64,000 nucleotides of DNA from an uncultured Alphaproteobacteria bacterium. Its GTDB lineage: Bacteria > Pseudomonadota > Alphaproteobacteria > Micavibrionales > Micavibrionaceae. Position numbers and translations under genes: made by a program. How positions within the stretch are numbered: the first letter of the stretch is position 1; every line of letters begins with the position of its first letter. Below are positions 8,385-16,910 of the stretch, piece after piece. The notes under the pieces are model-generated. The model ran no database searches. It was not told the DNA's origin and was given only the letters and a program-made list of their open reading frames with translations. The stretch lies in NCBI GenBank assembly GCA_900696495.1, contig CAADGI010000013.1, forward strand, positions 1 to 64,000, written 5' to 3'.

Positions 8385-9233
8385 ATGCCTGGTCCTGAAT
8401 TGCTGCAACATATCGAATCCCTTACTTTTAAAATAAAAAATATCGATGAAGATGCTGCAGCCTGTGCCTCAGCCTGCCTTGAATCTCTCAGCGTAGCCAT
8501 CACGCAAAAAAAACCAATCTTCGGCATCGAGCCGTGGCACAAGGTGCATAAGGACGCGCCGCTGCCGCAGCCCGGCGAAATGCTGCTGCGCCTGAAAGAC
8601 GCGGCTGGCGCGGCTTTGCCGCCATACAAGGCGATCATGGCGTTCTACGATAACGGCATGGCGGCGGAGATCGACACCGTTCTCGCGCTCTGCGCCGTGC
8701 AGCAATTCCGGGACAGCGATGAGCAACAGGTTTCGGTCAATGTCTCGGGCCGTTCGCTGCGGGATGCCGGGTTCATCAAAACCGTGCTGCCGGTCATCGA
8801 GGCCATGAAGCTGTCCGCCACGCAGAAAATCATTTTTGAAATCCATGAAAGCGCGCCGTCCGAAATCATGAGCCCGCGCGTGTTGGATCTGTGCCGCCGC
8901 ATCGGCATCGCGTTCGCCATCGATGATGTGGGACTTTCGCTGAATGATATTTTCCGCCTGTCGCAGTTCGAGCAGATCGTCGATTTCATCAAGCTCGACC
9001 GCAAATGGGTGATGACCAAGCCCGGCGAAAAAATGTCGCTCGACAATCTCATGGCGCTGGTCAACGCGACGCTGCCCAACGCTTACTTGGTCGCGGAAGG
9101 GGTGAAAAGCGCCGAGCATGCCGCCGAGCTCCAGCGCCATCACAAGAACATTCATTATATGCAGGGCATGCATTTGCCGCCGCGCGAGGTCTTCGCGCAG
9201 GAATGGGCGGATATAAAGGCCACGGCGGCTTAA
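8385..9233 (+). CDS. EAL domain protein (c-di-GMP phosphodiesterase-like)
   Basis: Single-domain 282-aa EAL protein without GGDEF, PAS or receiver domains. The canonical motifs are recognisable but altered: the signature is EML (GEMLLRL) instead of EAL, followed by NVSGRSL, FEIHES, IDDVGLSLND in place of DDFGTG, DFIKLDR, AEGV and a C-terminal MQGMH. The metal-binding Glu, Asn, Glu, Asp-Asp and Lys positions appear kept, so hydrolysis of c-di-GMP is possible, but divergence could also mean a binding-only role. About 110 N-terminal residues precede the main motifs. It follows a hairpin repeat and seems independently transcribed. Confidence 0.8.
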   Translation: MPGPELLQHIESLTFKIKNIDEDAAACASACLESLSVAITQKKPIFGIEPWHKVHKDAPLPQPGEMLLRLKDAAGAALPPYKAIMAFYDNGMAAEIDTVLALCAVQQFRDSDEQQVSVNVSGRSLRDAGFIKTVLPVIEAMKLSATQKIIFEIHESAPSEIMSPRVLDLCRRIGIAFAIDDVGLSLNDIFRLSQFEQIVDFIKLDRKWVMTKPGEKMSLDNLMALVNATLPNAYLVAEGVKSAEHAAELQRHHKNIHYMQGMHLPPREVFAQEWADIKATAA

Positions 9234-9250
9234 AATCACCCTTTTAGATC

Positions 9251-9265
9251 GTTCTTGATTTGTTC
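9251..9265 (+). promoter_or_regulatory. LexA (SOS) box candidate
   Basis: GTTC-N7-GTTC (GTTCTTGATTTGTTC), the known alphaproteobacterial LexA-binding pattern, 126 bp before radA. A third GTTC follows at 9271. It would place radA under SOS control. Confidence 0.55.
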
Positions 9266-9390
9266 CTTTTGTTCCGGTACAAAGAGAGTACGAGTCGTTT
9301 TGGAGGACTCCGGGGGCAGGGCTACAGGCCCACCCCCCACCCTCCGAAAATGGCCGTAGTGAAACCGAATAAGCATGCCGGAACAAATAC

Positions 9391-10779
9391 ATGGCAAAAA
9401 CACAACGCAATTTCGTCTGCCAGGCCTGCGGCTCCACCCACTCCAAGTGGAGCGGCAAGTGCGAAGCCTGCAATGAATGGAATTCGATTGCCGAGGAGGT
9501 CGTGCAGGCTTCCGCGCCCAAGGGGCTGGGCAAAAAGAGGGGGCGGGAGATTGAACTCGTCAGCCTCGCGGGCAGTTCTGAGCGCGATTATCCCCGCCAC
9601 GTGACGGGCATCGGTGAATTCGACCGCGTGACCGGCGGCGGGTTGGTTCCGGGTTCTGCGCTCCTGATCGGCGGCGACCCGGGTATCGGTAAATCGACCT
9701 TGTTGCTGCAGGCGGTCTGTGCGCTCTCACGCAAAAACACGCGCTGCGTTTATGTCTCCGGCGAGGAATCGATCGAACAGGTGCGCATGCGCGCCCGTCG
9801 CCTCGGGCTGGGCGATGCGCCCGTGGAGCTCGCGGCGGCGGTGAATGTGCGCGATATCGTCGCGACCATGGAAAACACCGCGACGCCGGTTTCGCTGCTG
9901 GTGATCGATTCCATCCAGACCATGTTCATCGATACGATCGACTCCGCGCCCGGTACGGTGACGCAGGTGCGGACGTCGGCGCAGGAAATCATCCGCGCCG
10001 CGAAAACACGGGGAATCGCGGTGATTTTCGTCGGCCATGTCACGAAAGACGGCCAGATCGCGGGGCCGCGCGTGCTCGAGCACCTTGTCGACACCGTCCT
10101 TTATTTCGAGGGTGAGCGCAGCCACCAGTTCCGGATTTTACGCGCCGTGAAAAACCGTTTCGGACCGACGGACGAAATCGGTGTGTTCGAAATGGCCTCG
10201 GAAGGTCTTGTAGAAGTTGAAAACCCGTCAGCCCTGTTCCTCGCCCAGCGCAATCAAGATGCTGCGGGAAGTTCGGTACTGGCTGCGCTGGAAGGAACGC
10301 GGCCGATACTGGTCGAGGTCCAGGCGCTGGTGGCGCCTTCATCATTAGGTTCTCCGCGCCGCGCCGTTCTGGGGTGGGATCCCAACCGTCTCGCCATGAT
10401 CGTCGCGGTGCTGGAGACGCGCTGCGGGCTGCAGCTTTCGGGCTGCGATATCTTCCTCAACATCGCCGGGGGCATCCGCATCCAGGAACCGGCGGCGGAC
10501 CTTGCCGTCGCCGCCGCCCTCATCAGCGCGTCGCAGGGCAGGCCGCTTCCCCCTGAGTCGGTCTTTTTCGGCGAGATAGGCCTCGCCGGCGAGGTGCGGC
10601 AGGTCGCCCAGCCCGACCAGCGGCTGAAGGAGGCTTCGAAGCTTGGGTTTAGGCAGGCCGTCATCCCGGCTGGCAAGAAGAAACGGGCCGGTTCTCCCGC
10701 CATGCCTGCCACCGAAATAGGCCATGTGCAGGAACTGGCCGATATGTTCGCCGGGCGGCAGATCAGGCAGGTGGCTTAG
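9391..10779 (+). CDS. radA: DNA repair protein RadA
   Basis: RecA-like ATPase that promotes branch migration of recombination intermediates; 462 aa, full length. It has an N-terminal C4 zinc finger (cysteines at about 10, 13, 24 and 27), Walker A GGDPGIGKST at about 94-103, the RadA-specific KNRFG motif with GPTDEIGVFEM after it, and a C-terminal Lon-protease-like domain. The ATG at 9391 directly precedes the finger. The LexA-type box upstream suggests damage induction. The next gene, cvpA, starts 80 nt downstream and may have its own promoter (TTGCTT-N17-TATGTA just before it). Confidence 0.95.
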   Translation: MAKTQRNFVCQACGSTHSKWSGKCEACNEWNSIAEEVVQASAPKGLGKKRGREIELVSLAGSSERDYPRHVTGIGEFDRVTGGGLVPGSALLIGGDPGIGKSTLLLQAVCALSRKNTRCVYVSGEESIEQVRMRARRLGLGDAPVELAAAVNVRDIVATMENTATPVSLLVIDSIQTMFIDTIDSAPGTVTQVRTSAQEIIRAAKTRGIAVIFVGHVTKDGQIAGPRVLEHLVDTVLYFEGERSHQFRILRAVKNRFGPTDEIGVFEMASEGLVEVENPSALFLAQRNQDAAGSSVLAALEGTRPILVEVQALVAPSSLGSPRRAVLGWDPNRLAMIVAVLETRCGLQLSGCDIFLNIAGGIRIQEPAADLAVAAALISASQGRPLPPESVFFGEIGLAGEVRQVAQPDQRLKEASKLGFRQAVIPAGKKKRAGSPAMPATEIGHVQELADMFAGRQIRQVA

Positions 10780-10858
10780 GGGCCGGGAAACCCTTGCTTT
10801 TCGGGCCTTGTTTGCCTATGTATAGGTGCTCCGGACCCCAGCAGCAGGCGGATGCACC

Positions 10859-11608
10859 ATGGTCTTCGACGTCATCGTTCTTATCATCACGATTATTTCA
10901 GCTTTCATATCTTTTTTGCGCGGCCTGATCCGCGAAGTCCTGACCATTTTCGGCGTTGTCGGCGGCCTCGCCGCGGCGTGGTATGCAGGCCCGATTCTGC
11001 TGCCTTTCATGAAAGACTGGCTTGGCGTGAAAGAAGGCGTCGAGCCGGAAAAGCTGATGGGCGTTTTGCCCTACGACATTCTCGCCGCGATCCTCGCATA
11101 TGGTATAATCTTCATAGTCGTCGCGCTGGTGCTCTCGATCGTCAGCCACGTTCTCGCCGAAACCGCCCGCGCGATCGGCCTCGGCCCGGTCGATCGTACA
11201 TTGGGCGTAATATTCGGCATCGCCCGCGGCATTTTGCTGGTTTCCATCCCGGTCATGGTGATGCAGCTCATTACCAGCGACGAGCAGCGCGGGGAATGGT
11301 TCAAGGACAGCAAAACCTATTTCTATGTCGACAAGGTTTCGGTTGCGCTGCTCGACATGGTCCCGGATTCGACCGTGGAGAAATTCAAGGAAGACGCCGA
11401 GACGATCAAGGAAAGCGCCGGAACCCGTGAGAAGCTGCAGCAGATGGATATCCTGAAGGGCGGCGCGCCGCGCGAGGAAGATCTGCCCCCCGCGGAAGGC
11501 GGCAGTTCGGGTTATACCGAGGAATTCCGCGACGAAATGGACCAGCTTTTTGAAAACAGGCCGACCGGTCAGGAGCGGCTTCCGGCAGACGAGGCACCGA
11601 ACGAATAA
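10859..11608 (+). CDS. cvpA: CvpA family membrane protein
   Basis: Inner-membrane protein of the CvpA (colicin V production) family, 249 aa. Four hydrophobic segments fill the first two thirds (VFDVIVLIITIISAFISF, an Ala/Gly-rich second helix, ILAAILAYGIIFIVVALVL and the GIARGILLVSIPVMVM stretch); the last ~90 residues are charged and probably cytoplasmic. The ATG at 10859 is preferred over an upstream GTG because the first helix then starts right away. It sits immediately before purF with a TAATG overlap, the same pairing as in enterobacteria, so it is probably co-transcribed with purF. Confidence 0.88.
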   Translation: MVFDVIVLIITIISAFISFLRGLIREVLTIFGVVGGLAAAWYAGPILLPFMKDWLGVKEGVEPEKLMGVLPYDILAAILAYGIIFIVVALVLSIVSHVLAETARAIGLGPVDRTLGVIFGIARGILLVSIPVMVMQLITSDEQRGEWFKDSKTYFYVDKVSVALLDMVPDSTVEKFKEDAETIKESAGTREKLQQMDILKGGAPREEDLPPAEGGSSGYTEEFRDEMDQLFENRPTGQERLPADEAPNE

Positions 11609-13065
11609 TGGCAACGCCGTTTGATGACGACAAGCTCCATGAAGAATGCGGAATTTTCGGCATCTATAACCATGACGATGCGTCGGCGCACGTGGCGCTC
11701 GGCCTTCATGCGCTCCAGCACCGCGGCCAGGAAGCCTGTGGCATCGTCACTACCGACGGCGAGCAGCTTTACACCAAGCGCGCGCTCGGTCTTGTCGATG
11801 ACACGTTCAGCGATAAAAAAGTCATCGAGGCGCTGAAGGGTAAATCGGGCATCGGCCATAACCGTTACGCCACCACCGGCGAGACGCATCTGCGCAACGT
11901 CCAGCCGCTGCATGCCGACATGGATTTCGGCGGGTTCGCCGTCGCGCATAACGGTAATTTAACCAACGCGATGACGATTAAAAAAGAGCTCGTCTCGCGC
12001 GGCGCGATCTTCCAGTCCACCAGCGACACCGAAGTCATCGTTCATCTGGTGGCGCTGTCGCAAAAGAAAAACATCACAGACCGGATCATCGATGCGCTGA
12101 CGCAAATCAAGGGCGCGTATTCACTCGTGATCCTGCTGAAAGATTCCGTCATCGGTCTGCGCGACCCGCACGGCATTCGTCCGCTGGTTCTGGGCAAAAT
12201 CGGCAAAGGCCATGTGCTCGCGTCCGAGAGCTGCGCGCTGGACATTATCGGCGCCGAATATGTGCGCGAAATCAAGCCGGGCGAGATGGTGACGCTGACG
12301 AAGAAAGGCGTGATTTCACAGTTCCCGTTCGCGAAAAAGCCGTCGAAATTCTGCATCTTCGAATATATTTATTTCGCGCGGCCCGACAGCTTCATGGAAA
12401 ACCGCTCCGTCTATGAAATGCGTAAACGTATCGGTGAAGAACTAGCGCGTGAATCGCCTGTCGCGGGCGCTGACCTCGTCGTTCCGGTGCCGGACAGCGG
12501 CGTGCCGTCGGCGATTGGATACGCGCAGGAAAGCGGCGTGCCGTTCGAGCTCGGCATCATCCGCAACCATTATGTCGGCCGCACATTCATCGAACCGAGC
12601 GATCACATTCGTCACCTTGGCGTGAAACTGAAGCACAATGCCAACCGCGCCTATCTGAAAGGCAAGAGGGTTGTGTTGATCGACGATTCCATCGTGCGCG
12701 GCACGACATCTCGGAAAATTGTCGAGATGGTGCGCGCGGCGGGCGCGAAGGAAGTTCACATGCGTATTTCCTCGCCGCCGACGACGCATAGCTGTTTCTA
12801 CGGCATCGACACGCCGCGCACCGAGGAATTGCTCGCGCACCAAAAAACGGTGGGCGAGATTTGCAAATTTATCCGCGCGGACTCGCTTGCCTACATCTCC
12901 ATCGACGGGCTTTACCGCGCGATCGATAACGTCAAGCGCAACGCCAAGAACCCGCAATTCTGCGACGCGTGTTTCACCGGCGATTACGCGGTCGAGCTGG
13001 TCGACAACATCAATCATTGCGGCAACGGCAAGGTTTCCGTCCTTAGTGAACGCAAGAAAAGCTGA
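11608..13065 (+). CDS. purF: amidophosphoribosyltransferase
   Basis: Catalyses the first committed step of purine synthesis: PRPP plus glutamine gives phosphoribosylamine. 485 aa. The N-terminal glutaminase domain begins at Cys14 (EECGIFGIYNH), implying a short propeptide removed to free the nucleophile. The PRTase domain has the PRPP loop VVLIDDSIVRGTTS. Cysteines in KFCIFEYIYFA and in the C-terminal CDACFTGDYAVEL fit the Bacillus-type enzyme with a [4Fe-4S] cluster. It overlaps cvpA by one base (TAATG) and the downstream SDR gene likewise (TGATG). Confidence 0.97.
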   Translation: MATPFDDDKLHEECGIFGIYNHDDASAHVALGLHALQHRGQEACGIVTTDGEQLYTKRALGLVDDTFSDKKVIEALKGKSGIGHNRYATTGETHLRNVQPLHADMDFGGFAVAHNGNLTNAMTIKKELVSRGAIFQSTSDTEVIVHLVALSQKKNITDRIIDALTQIKGAYSLVILLKDSVIGLRDPHGIRPLVLGKIGKGHVLASESCALDIIGAEYVREIKPGEMVTLTKKGVISQFPFAKKPSKFCIFEYIYFARPDSFMENRSVYEMRKRIGEELARESPVAGADLVVPVPDSGVPSAIGYAQESGVPFELGIIRNHYVGRTFIEPSDHIRHLGVKLKHNANRAYLKGKRVVLIDDSIVRGTTSRKIVEMVRAAGAKEVHMRISSPPTTHSCFYGIDTPRTEELLAHQKTVGEICKFIRADSLAYISIDGLYRAIDNVKRNAKNPQFCDACFTGDYAVELVDNINHCGNGKVSVLSERKKS

Positions 13066-13766
13066 TGGCTTCGTTATCAGGACGCGTTGCACTGGTCACG
13101 GGCGCCTCGCGCGGCATCGGCGCGTCGGTCGCCAAGGGTCTAGCGAAAGAAGGCGCGCATGTCATTCTTCTCGCCCGCACGCAGGGCGCGCTCGAGGAAG
13201 TGGATGATGAAATCCGCGGTTTCGGCGGCAAGGCGACATTGATCCCTCTGGATCTCGCAAAGCTTGATGAAGTCGACAAGCTTGGTCCTTCAATATATGA
13301 GCGTTTCGGCAGGCTGGATATTTTCATCGGCAATGCGGCAGTGCTCGGCACGCTCGGGCCCGTCAACCAGATCGCGCCGAAAGAATGGGAGAAGGCGTTC
13401 ACTGTCAACGTCATAGCGAATGTGCGGCTGGTGCGGAGTCTGGACCCCATGCTGCGCGGCTCGGATGCGGGGCGCGTGGTGTTCACGACGTCGGGGCTGG
13501 GCGAGCAGGCGATGGCGTATTGGGGGCCATATTGCGCGACGAAGGCGGCGCTCAATCTATTCGCGCAGACCTACGCGGGCGAAACGGCGAAAACGAACCT
13601 GCGCATCAATCTCGTCAGTCCGGGCCCGGTGGATACAGCCATGCTGCGCAAGGCGTTTCCGGGCGGTTTCCAGGGCGCGATGAAAACGCCGGAGGATGTC
13701 GTGCCTGCCTATCTCAGGCTGGTGGCGGCGAATTGCAGCACGCATGGCGAGATTATCTCGCTCTGA
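13065..13766 (+). CDS. SDR family NAD(P)-dependent oxidoreductase
   Basis: Short-chain dehydrogenase of 233 aa, classical type. Visible are TGASRGIGASVAKGLA for cofactor binding, a modified NNAG as GNAAVLG, the catalytic serine in VVFTTSGLG and YCATKAAL with the Tyr-Lys pair. It is somewhat shorter than typical SDRs and ends soon after the PGPVDTAM loop, suggesting no long substrate lid. The start codon overlaps the purF stop, so it is translated from the purF transcript; this linkage recurs in alphaproteobacteria. The substrate is unknown. Confidence 0.9.
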   Translation: MASLSGRVALVTGASRGIGASVAKGLAKEGAHVILLARTQGALEEVDDEIRGFGGKATLIPLDLAKLDEVDKLGPSIYERFGRLDIFIGNAAVLGTLGPVNQIAPKEWEKAFTVNVIANVRLVRSLDPMLRGSDAGRVVFTTSGLGEQAMAYWGPYCATKAALNLFAQTYAGETAKTNLRINLVSPGPVDTAMLRKAFPGGFQGAMKTPEDVVPAYLRLVAANCSTHGEIISL

Positions 13767-15182
13767 TCAATCATCGCTATAGGGGTTTTTGCTGGCGCGG
13801 ATCAGGAGCCGCACCGGCACGCCGGGGATGTCGTAATCATCGCGCAGTCCGTTGATGATGAAACGCTTGTGCGTCTGGGGCAAGGCGTCTGGTTTTGAAA
13901 CCCAGATCGCGAATGTGGGCGGCCTCGTTTTCACCTGCGTGATATATTTCAGGCGGTTGGCGCGGCCATTGGCGAGCGGTGCGGGGTTCTGGCTTTCCTT
14001 GGCGCGCAGCCAGCGGTTCAGGCCCGCCGTCGAAATGCGCTTGTTCCAGATTTCATAGGTTTTTAAAACTGTTTCGAGCAGGCCGTCGATATTGCTGTTG
14101 TTCAGCGCGGAGATGGTGACGAGAGGCAGGTCTTTCACCTGCGCGAGCTGGGCCTGGAGGCCGTATTCGATTTCTTCCAACAATTTCTTGCGGTCGTTCG
14201 CGGCATCCCATTTATTGATGGCGACGACGAGGGCGCGGCCTTCCTCGATCACGTGCGCGGCGATCTGGACGTCTTGTTTTTCGAACGCGTCGGCGGCATC
14301 GACAACGAGAATAACGACCTGGGCGAGGCGAATGGCGCGGAGCGAATCCTCGACCGACATTTTCTCGATGTTGTTCTGCACGCGGGCTTTTTTGCGCATG
14401 CCGGCGGTATCGACGAGCTTGAAGGCGCGGCCCTTATAATTCCAGTCGACGGCGATAGCATCGCGCGTGATCCCGGCTTCCGGCCCGGTCATGACGCGCT
14501 GGTCGTTGACGATGGAATTCAGCAGGGTCGATTTGCCGACATTGGGCCGCCCGACGATGGCGATTTTCAGCGGTTTTTCCGGGTCGTCCTCTTCCTGCTC
14601 GAATTCGAAATCCTCGCGCCCCTCGATTTCGTCGAGCGCGGCGAAATCCTCGTTCGCGGTTTCTCCCGTTTCCCCGGTTTCGGTTTCTTCAGGGAAGTGC
14701 GGGGCGAGCATTTCGTATAAAAGCTCCATGCCGTCGCCGTGCTCGGCGGAAATCGGCACCGGCGCGCCAAGGCCGAGGGCGTGGGCTTCGGCGAGTCCGG
14801 CCATCGAGGCTTTTTCGTTTTCGCATTTATTGACCGCGAGGATGACGGGCTTTTTCTGGCGGCGCAGCCATTCGGCGAAATGCTTGTCCATCGCCGTCAG
14901 GCCCTGGCGGCCATCGACGACAAACAAAACGACGTCGGCCTGTTTTACCCCGGCCTCGGTTTGTTTGCGCATGCGGCCCTGGATGGAATTGTCGAAGCTT
15001 TCCTCGAGGCCCGCCGTGTCGACAATGGTCATGGTGAGACCGAAGAGATGGCCTTCCGCCGTGCGCCAGTCGCGCGTCACGCCGGGCGTGTCGTCGACGA
15101 TGGCGAGTTTTTTACCCGCCAGGCGGTTGAAAAGCGTTGATTTGCCGACATTGGGCCGGCCGACGATGGCGAGGGTTAACAT
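13767..15182 (-). CDS. der: ribosome biogenesis GTPase Der
   Basis: Tandem-GTPase protein (EngA) needed for 50S subunit maturation; 471 aa. Two G domains each show G1 GRPNVGKSTL, a DTAG(L/M) G3 and an NK(C/W)D-like G4 (NKCEN in the first, NKWDA in the second), joined by an acidic linker near residues 165-205. The C-terminal KH-like domain follows. The start is unambiguous (MLTLAIVGRPNVGKST), but no Shine-Dalgarno lies before it because the bases upstream of the ATG belong to the heptad-repeat element at 15183. Last gene of the yfgM-bamB-der group. Confidence 0.96.
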   Translation of the reverse strand: MLTLAIVGRPNVGKSTLFNRLAGKKLAIVDDTPGVTRDWRTAEGHLFGLTMTIVDTAGLEESFDNSIQGRMRKQTEAGVKQADVVLFVVDGRQGLTAMDKHFAEWLRRQKKPVILAVNKCENEKASMAGLAEAHALGLGAPVPISAEHGDGMELLYEMLAPHFPEETETGETGETANEDFAALDEIEGREDFEFEQEEDDPEKPLKIAIVGRPNVGKSTLLNSIVNDQRVMTGPEAGITRDAIAVDWNYKGRAFKLVDTAGMRKKARVQNNIEKMSVEDSLRAIRLAQVVILVVDAADAFEKQDVQIAAHVIEEGRALVVAINKWDAANDRKKLLEEIEYGLQAQLAQVKDLPLVTISALNNSNIDGLLETVLKTYEIWNKRISTAGLNRWLRAKESQNPAPLANGRANRLKYITQVKTRPPTFAIWVSKPDALPQTHKRFIINGLRDDYDIPGVPVRLLIRASKNPYSDD

Positions 15183-15612
15183 AGTGGTAAGTTCATAAGT
15201 GGTAAGAGATAAGTCATCTTGTAACCCAATTTTTTGAAAGCTTGTAAAGCATTTTTCCCAACTCTGTATATTCCTGTTTTAATTCAGTAATTTTTGTTGT
15301 GTCTGCATATTTAAAATCCGAGCAGAAATCCATCCAGACAATCATTTCGTTGCTTGATCCAATCGCCATGGAAATAAACCGTTTGAATTCCGCGTCTGAA
15401 CTATGATGTTTCGAGAAGCCTTCGGCCAGATTGGCGCAAATAGAGCGGCTGGCCCTTCGCATTTGGTCGGCTAAACTATATTGCTCTGCCTTTGGGAGTT
15501 CCTGACTTAAAACATGAATTTTTAAAGCTGCTGCGTAAGAGCGTTTGTAAACTTCCAGATCATAGAATGTTTTTGCCATTCTTAAAACTTATTGCTTGTT
15601 ACTTATATGCTG
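15183..15612. mobile_element. heptad-armed element carrying a four-helix-bundle gene
   Basis: The left arm holds AAGT-type heptads at 15189, 15197, 15204 and 15211 (AAGTTCAT, AAGTGGT, AAGAGAT, AAGTCAT); the right arm at 15587-15607 is their complement (ACTTATT, GCTTGTT, ACTTATA). The arms flank an AT-rich S23-type gene and fill exactly the space between the der start codon and the last bamB codons; the bamB stop lies inside the right arm and the S23-type gene's stop inside the left. An empty relative lies at 51572-51650. It interrupts the usual bamB-der junction. That it is mobile is inferred. Confidence 0.55.
15214..15579 (-). CDS. four-helix-bundle protein (S23/TIGR02436 family)
   Basis: 121-aa all-helical protein of the S23-type four-helix-bundle family, named for proteins encoded in 23S rRNA intervening sequences but mostly found free; function unknown. 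Diagnostic stretches are FYDLEVYKRSYAAALKIH, LADQMRRASRSICANLAEG and the ISMAIGSSNEMIVWMDF helix. The gene is visibly AT-richer than its neighbours and is enclosed by heptad-repeat arms, with its stop codon inside one of them. There is no ribosome-binding site. It is inserted between bamB and der on the same strand and could be read from their transcript. Confidence 0.88.
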   Translation of the reverse strand: MAKTFYDLEVYKRSYAAALKIHVLSQELPKAEQYSLADQMRRASRSICANLAEGFSKHHSSDAEFKRFISMAIGSSNEMIVWMDFCSDFKYADTTKITELKQEYTELGKMLYKLSKNWVTR

Positions 15613-16909
15613 TTAGCGTTCCGTCTTCGGATAGCGTATACATCGTTCCGCCCGCGATGACCGGCGCAATCAGGATGCTGTCGCCCGCATCCCATTCGGT
15701 GATGACTTTGCCGGTGTCTGGTTTGATTTCGAGCACGCGCCCGCCGCTGCCGAATACGAACAGGCGTCCGCCGGCGAGGATGGGTCCGGTGAAGAGAACC
15801 GGTTCGTCATCCTCAAAGCGCGGCAGTTTCGTGACCCAGATGATCGAGCCGGTTTCGCGGCCCAGCGCTATCAGTTCATTATTCAGCGACAGAACGAACA
15901 AATGATTGCCCGCGAGCCACGGCGTGTTGGAGCCGCCGATTTCGCGCTGCCAGACGCGGCTGCCGGTGCGCTCGTCGATCGCCACGAGGCGGTCGCTGAA
16001 GCTGATGCCGACGACGAGGCCCTTGTCGATGACCGGATGCGCCTTGATGTCGGTGATGCTGCCGAGATTGCCGAGGCGGCGCGAGCTTGAAAGATTGTCG
16101 GACCACGCGACCGAGCCGTTTTCAACGCGCAGCGCGGTGATTTCGCCCGAGGAGAAGACCGGCACGACGATGTCGCGGCTGGCGGCGGGGCTGGCCGCGC
16201 CGATCAAGCCGGCGCTTTCGGCCAGGCCGGTGTATTCCCAAAGCACTTCGCCATTGACGGCGTTCAGGGCCAGCAGGCGGTTGTCGAGCGTGTTGATGAA
16301 AACGCGCTGGTCGAGAATTGTGGGTGCACTGCGCGAGGGGGCGCCGATTTTCTTGCGCCAGAAGACCGATCCGTCGGCGGGTTTGAGCGCCAGCACTTCG
16401 TCATATCCGTTGGTCACATACAGAACGCCGCCGCCGAACGAAACGCCGCCGCTGATGACGGGGTCGTCTTTTTCTTTTTTCTTGCGGACATTCACGCGCC
16501 AGATATTTTTGCCGGTGTTGGCGTCAAATGCCGAAAGCTGTGAATCCGTATCGAGCGTAAATACTTTGCCATCGGCGACGATGGGCTGCGCGGTCAGCGG
16601 CAGTTCATCGGTTGTGCCGGTGCCGATATCGGCGCTCCAGACACGCTTCAGCGCGCCGGTATTCAGCGCGAGATTTTGCATCGAGTGGTTTGGATAGCCG
16701 CCGGCCTGCGGCCAGAATTCATTGCGCCACGGCTCGGGCGTGACAAGACCTTGCGCGCTCAGCGCGGCGTCGTCCGGCTCCAGCGCGTTTTGCAGTTCCA
16801 GAACGGAAAGGCGCTCGCCTTCCAGCGGCGGCTTGTCGTCCTTGTCGGAGCAGGCTGACAAAAAAAGAAGAGCAAGCAGGGGCAGCAGCAATAAATTCTT
16901 ATGAGTCAT
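15599..16909 (-). CDS. bamB: outer membrane protein assembly factor BamB (lipoprotein)
   Basis: Component of the BAM complex that inserts beta-barrels into the outer membrane. 436 aa with a lipoprotein signal peptide (hydrophobic LLLLPLLALLF, lipobox LSAC, mature Cys20) followed by an eight-bladed PQQ-like beta-propeller; blade repeats such as VFTLDTDSQLSAFDANTGK, VLALKPADGSVFWRKKIG and LVAIDERTGSRVWQ are plain. It starts 1 nt after the upstream TPR gene ends and is normally followed by der. Its last codon and stop are formed by the arm of the heptad element. Confidence 0.93.
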   Translation of the reverse strand: MTHKNLLLLPLLALLFLSACSDKDDKPPLEGERLSVLELQNALEPDDAALSAQGLVTPEPWRNEFWPQAGGYPNHSMQNLALNTGALKRVWSADIGTGTTDELPLTAQPIVADGKVFTLDTDSQLSAFDANTGKNIWRVNVRKKKEKDDPVISGGVSFGGGVLYVTNGYDEVLALKPADGSVFWRKKIGAPSRSAPTILDQRVFINTLDNRLLALNAVNGEVLWEYTGLAESAGLIGAASPAASRDIVVPVFSSGEITALRVENGSVAWSDNLSSSRRLGNLGSITDIKAHPVIDKGLVVGISFSDRLVAIDERTGSRVWQREIGGSNTPWLAGNHLFVLSLNNELIALGRETGSIIWVTKLPRFEDDEPVLFTGPILAGGRLFVFGSGGRVLEIKPDTGKVITEWDAGDSILIAPVIAGGTMYTLSEDGTLTAYK

Positions 16910-16910
16910 G

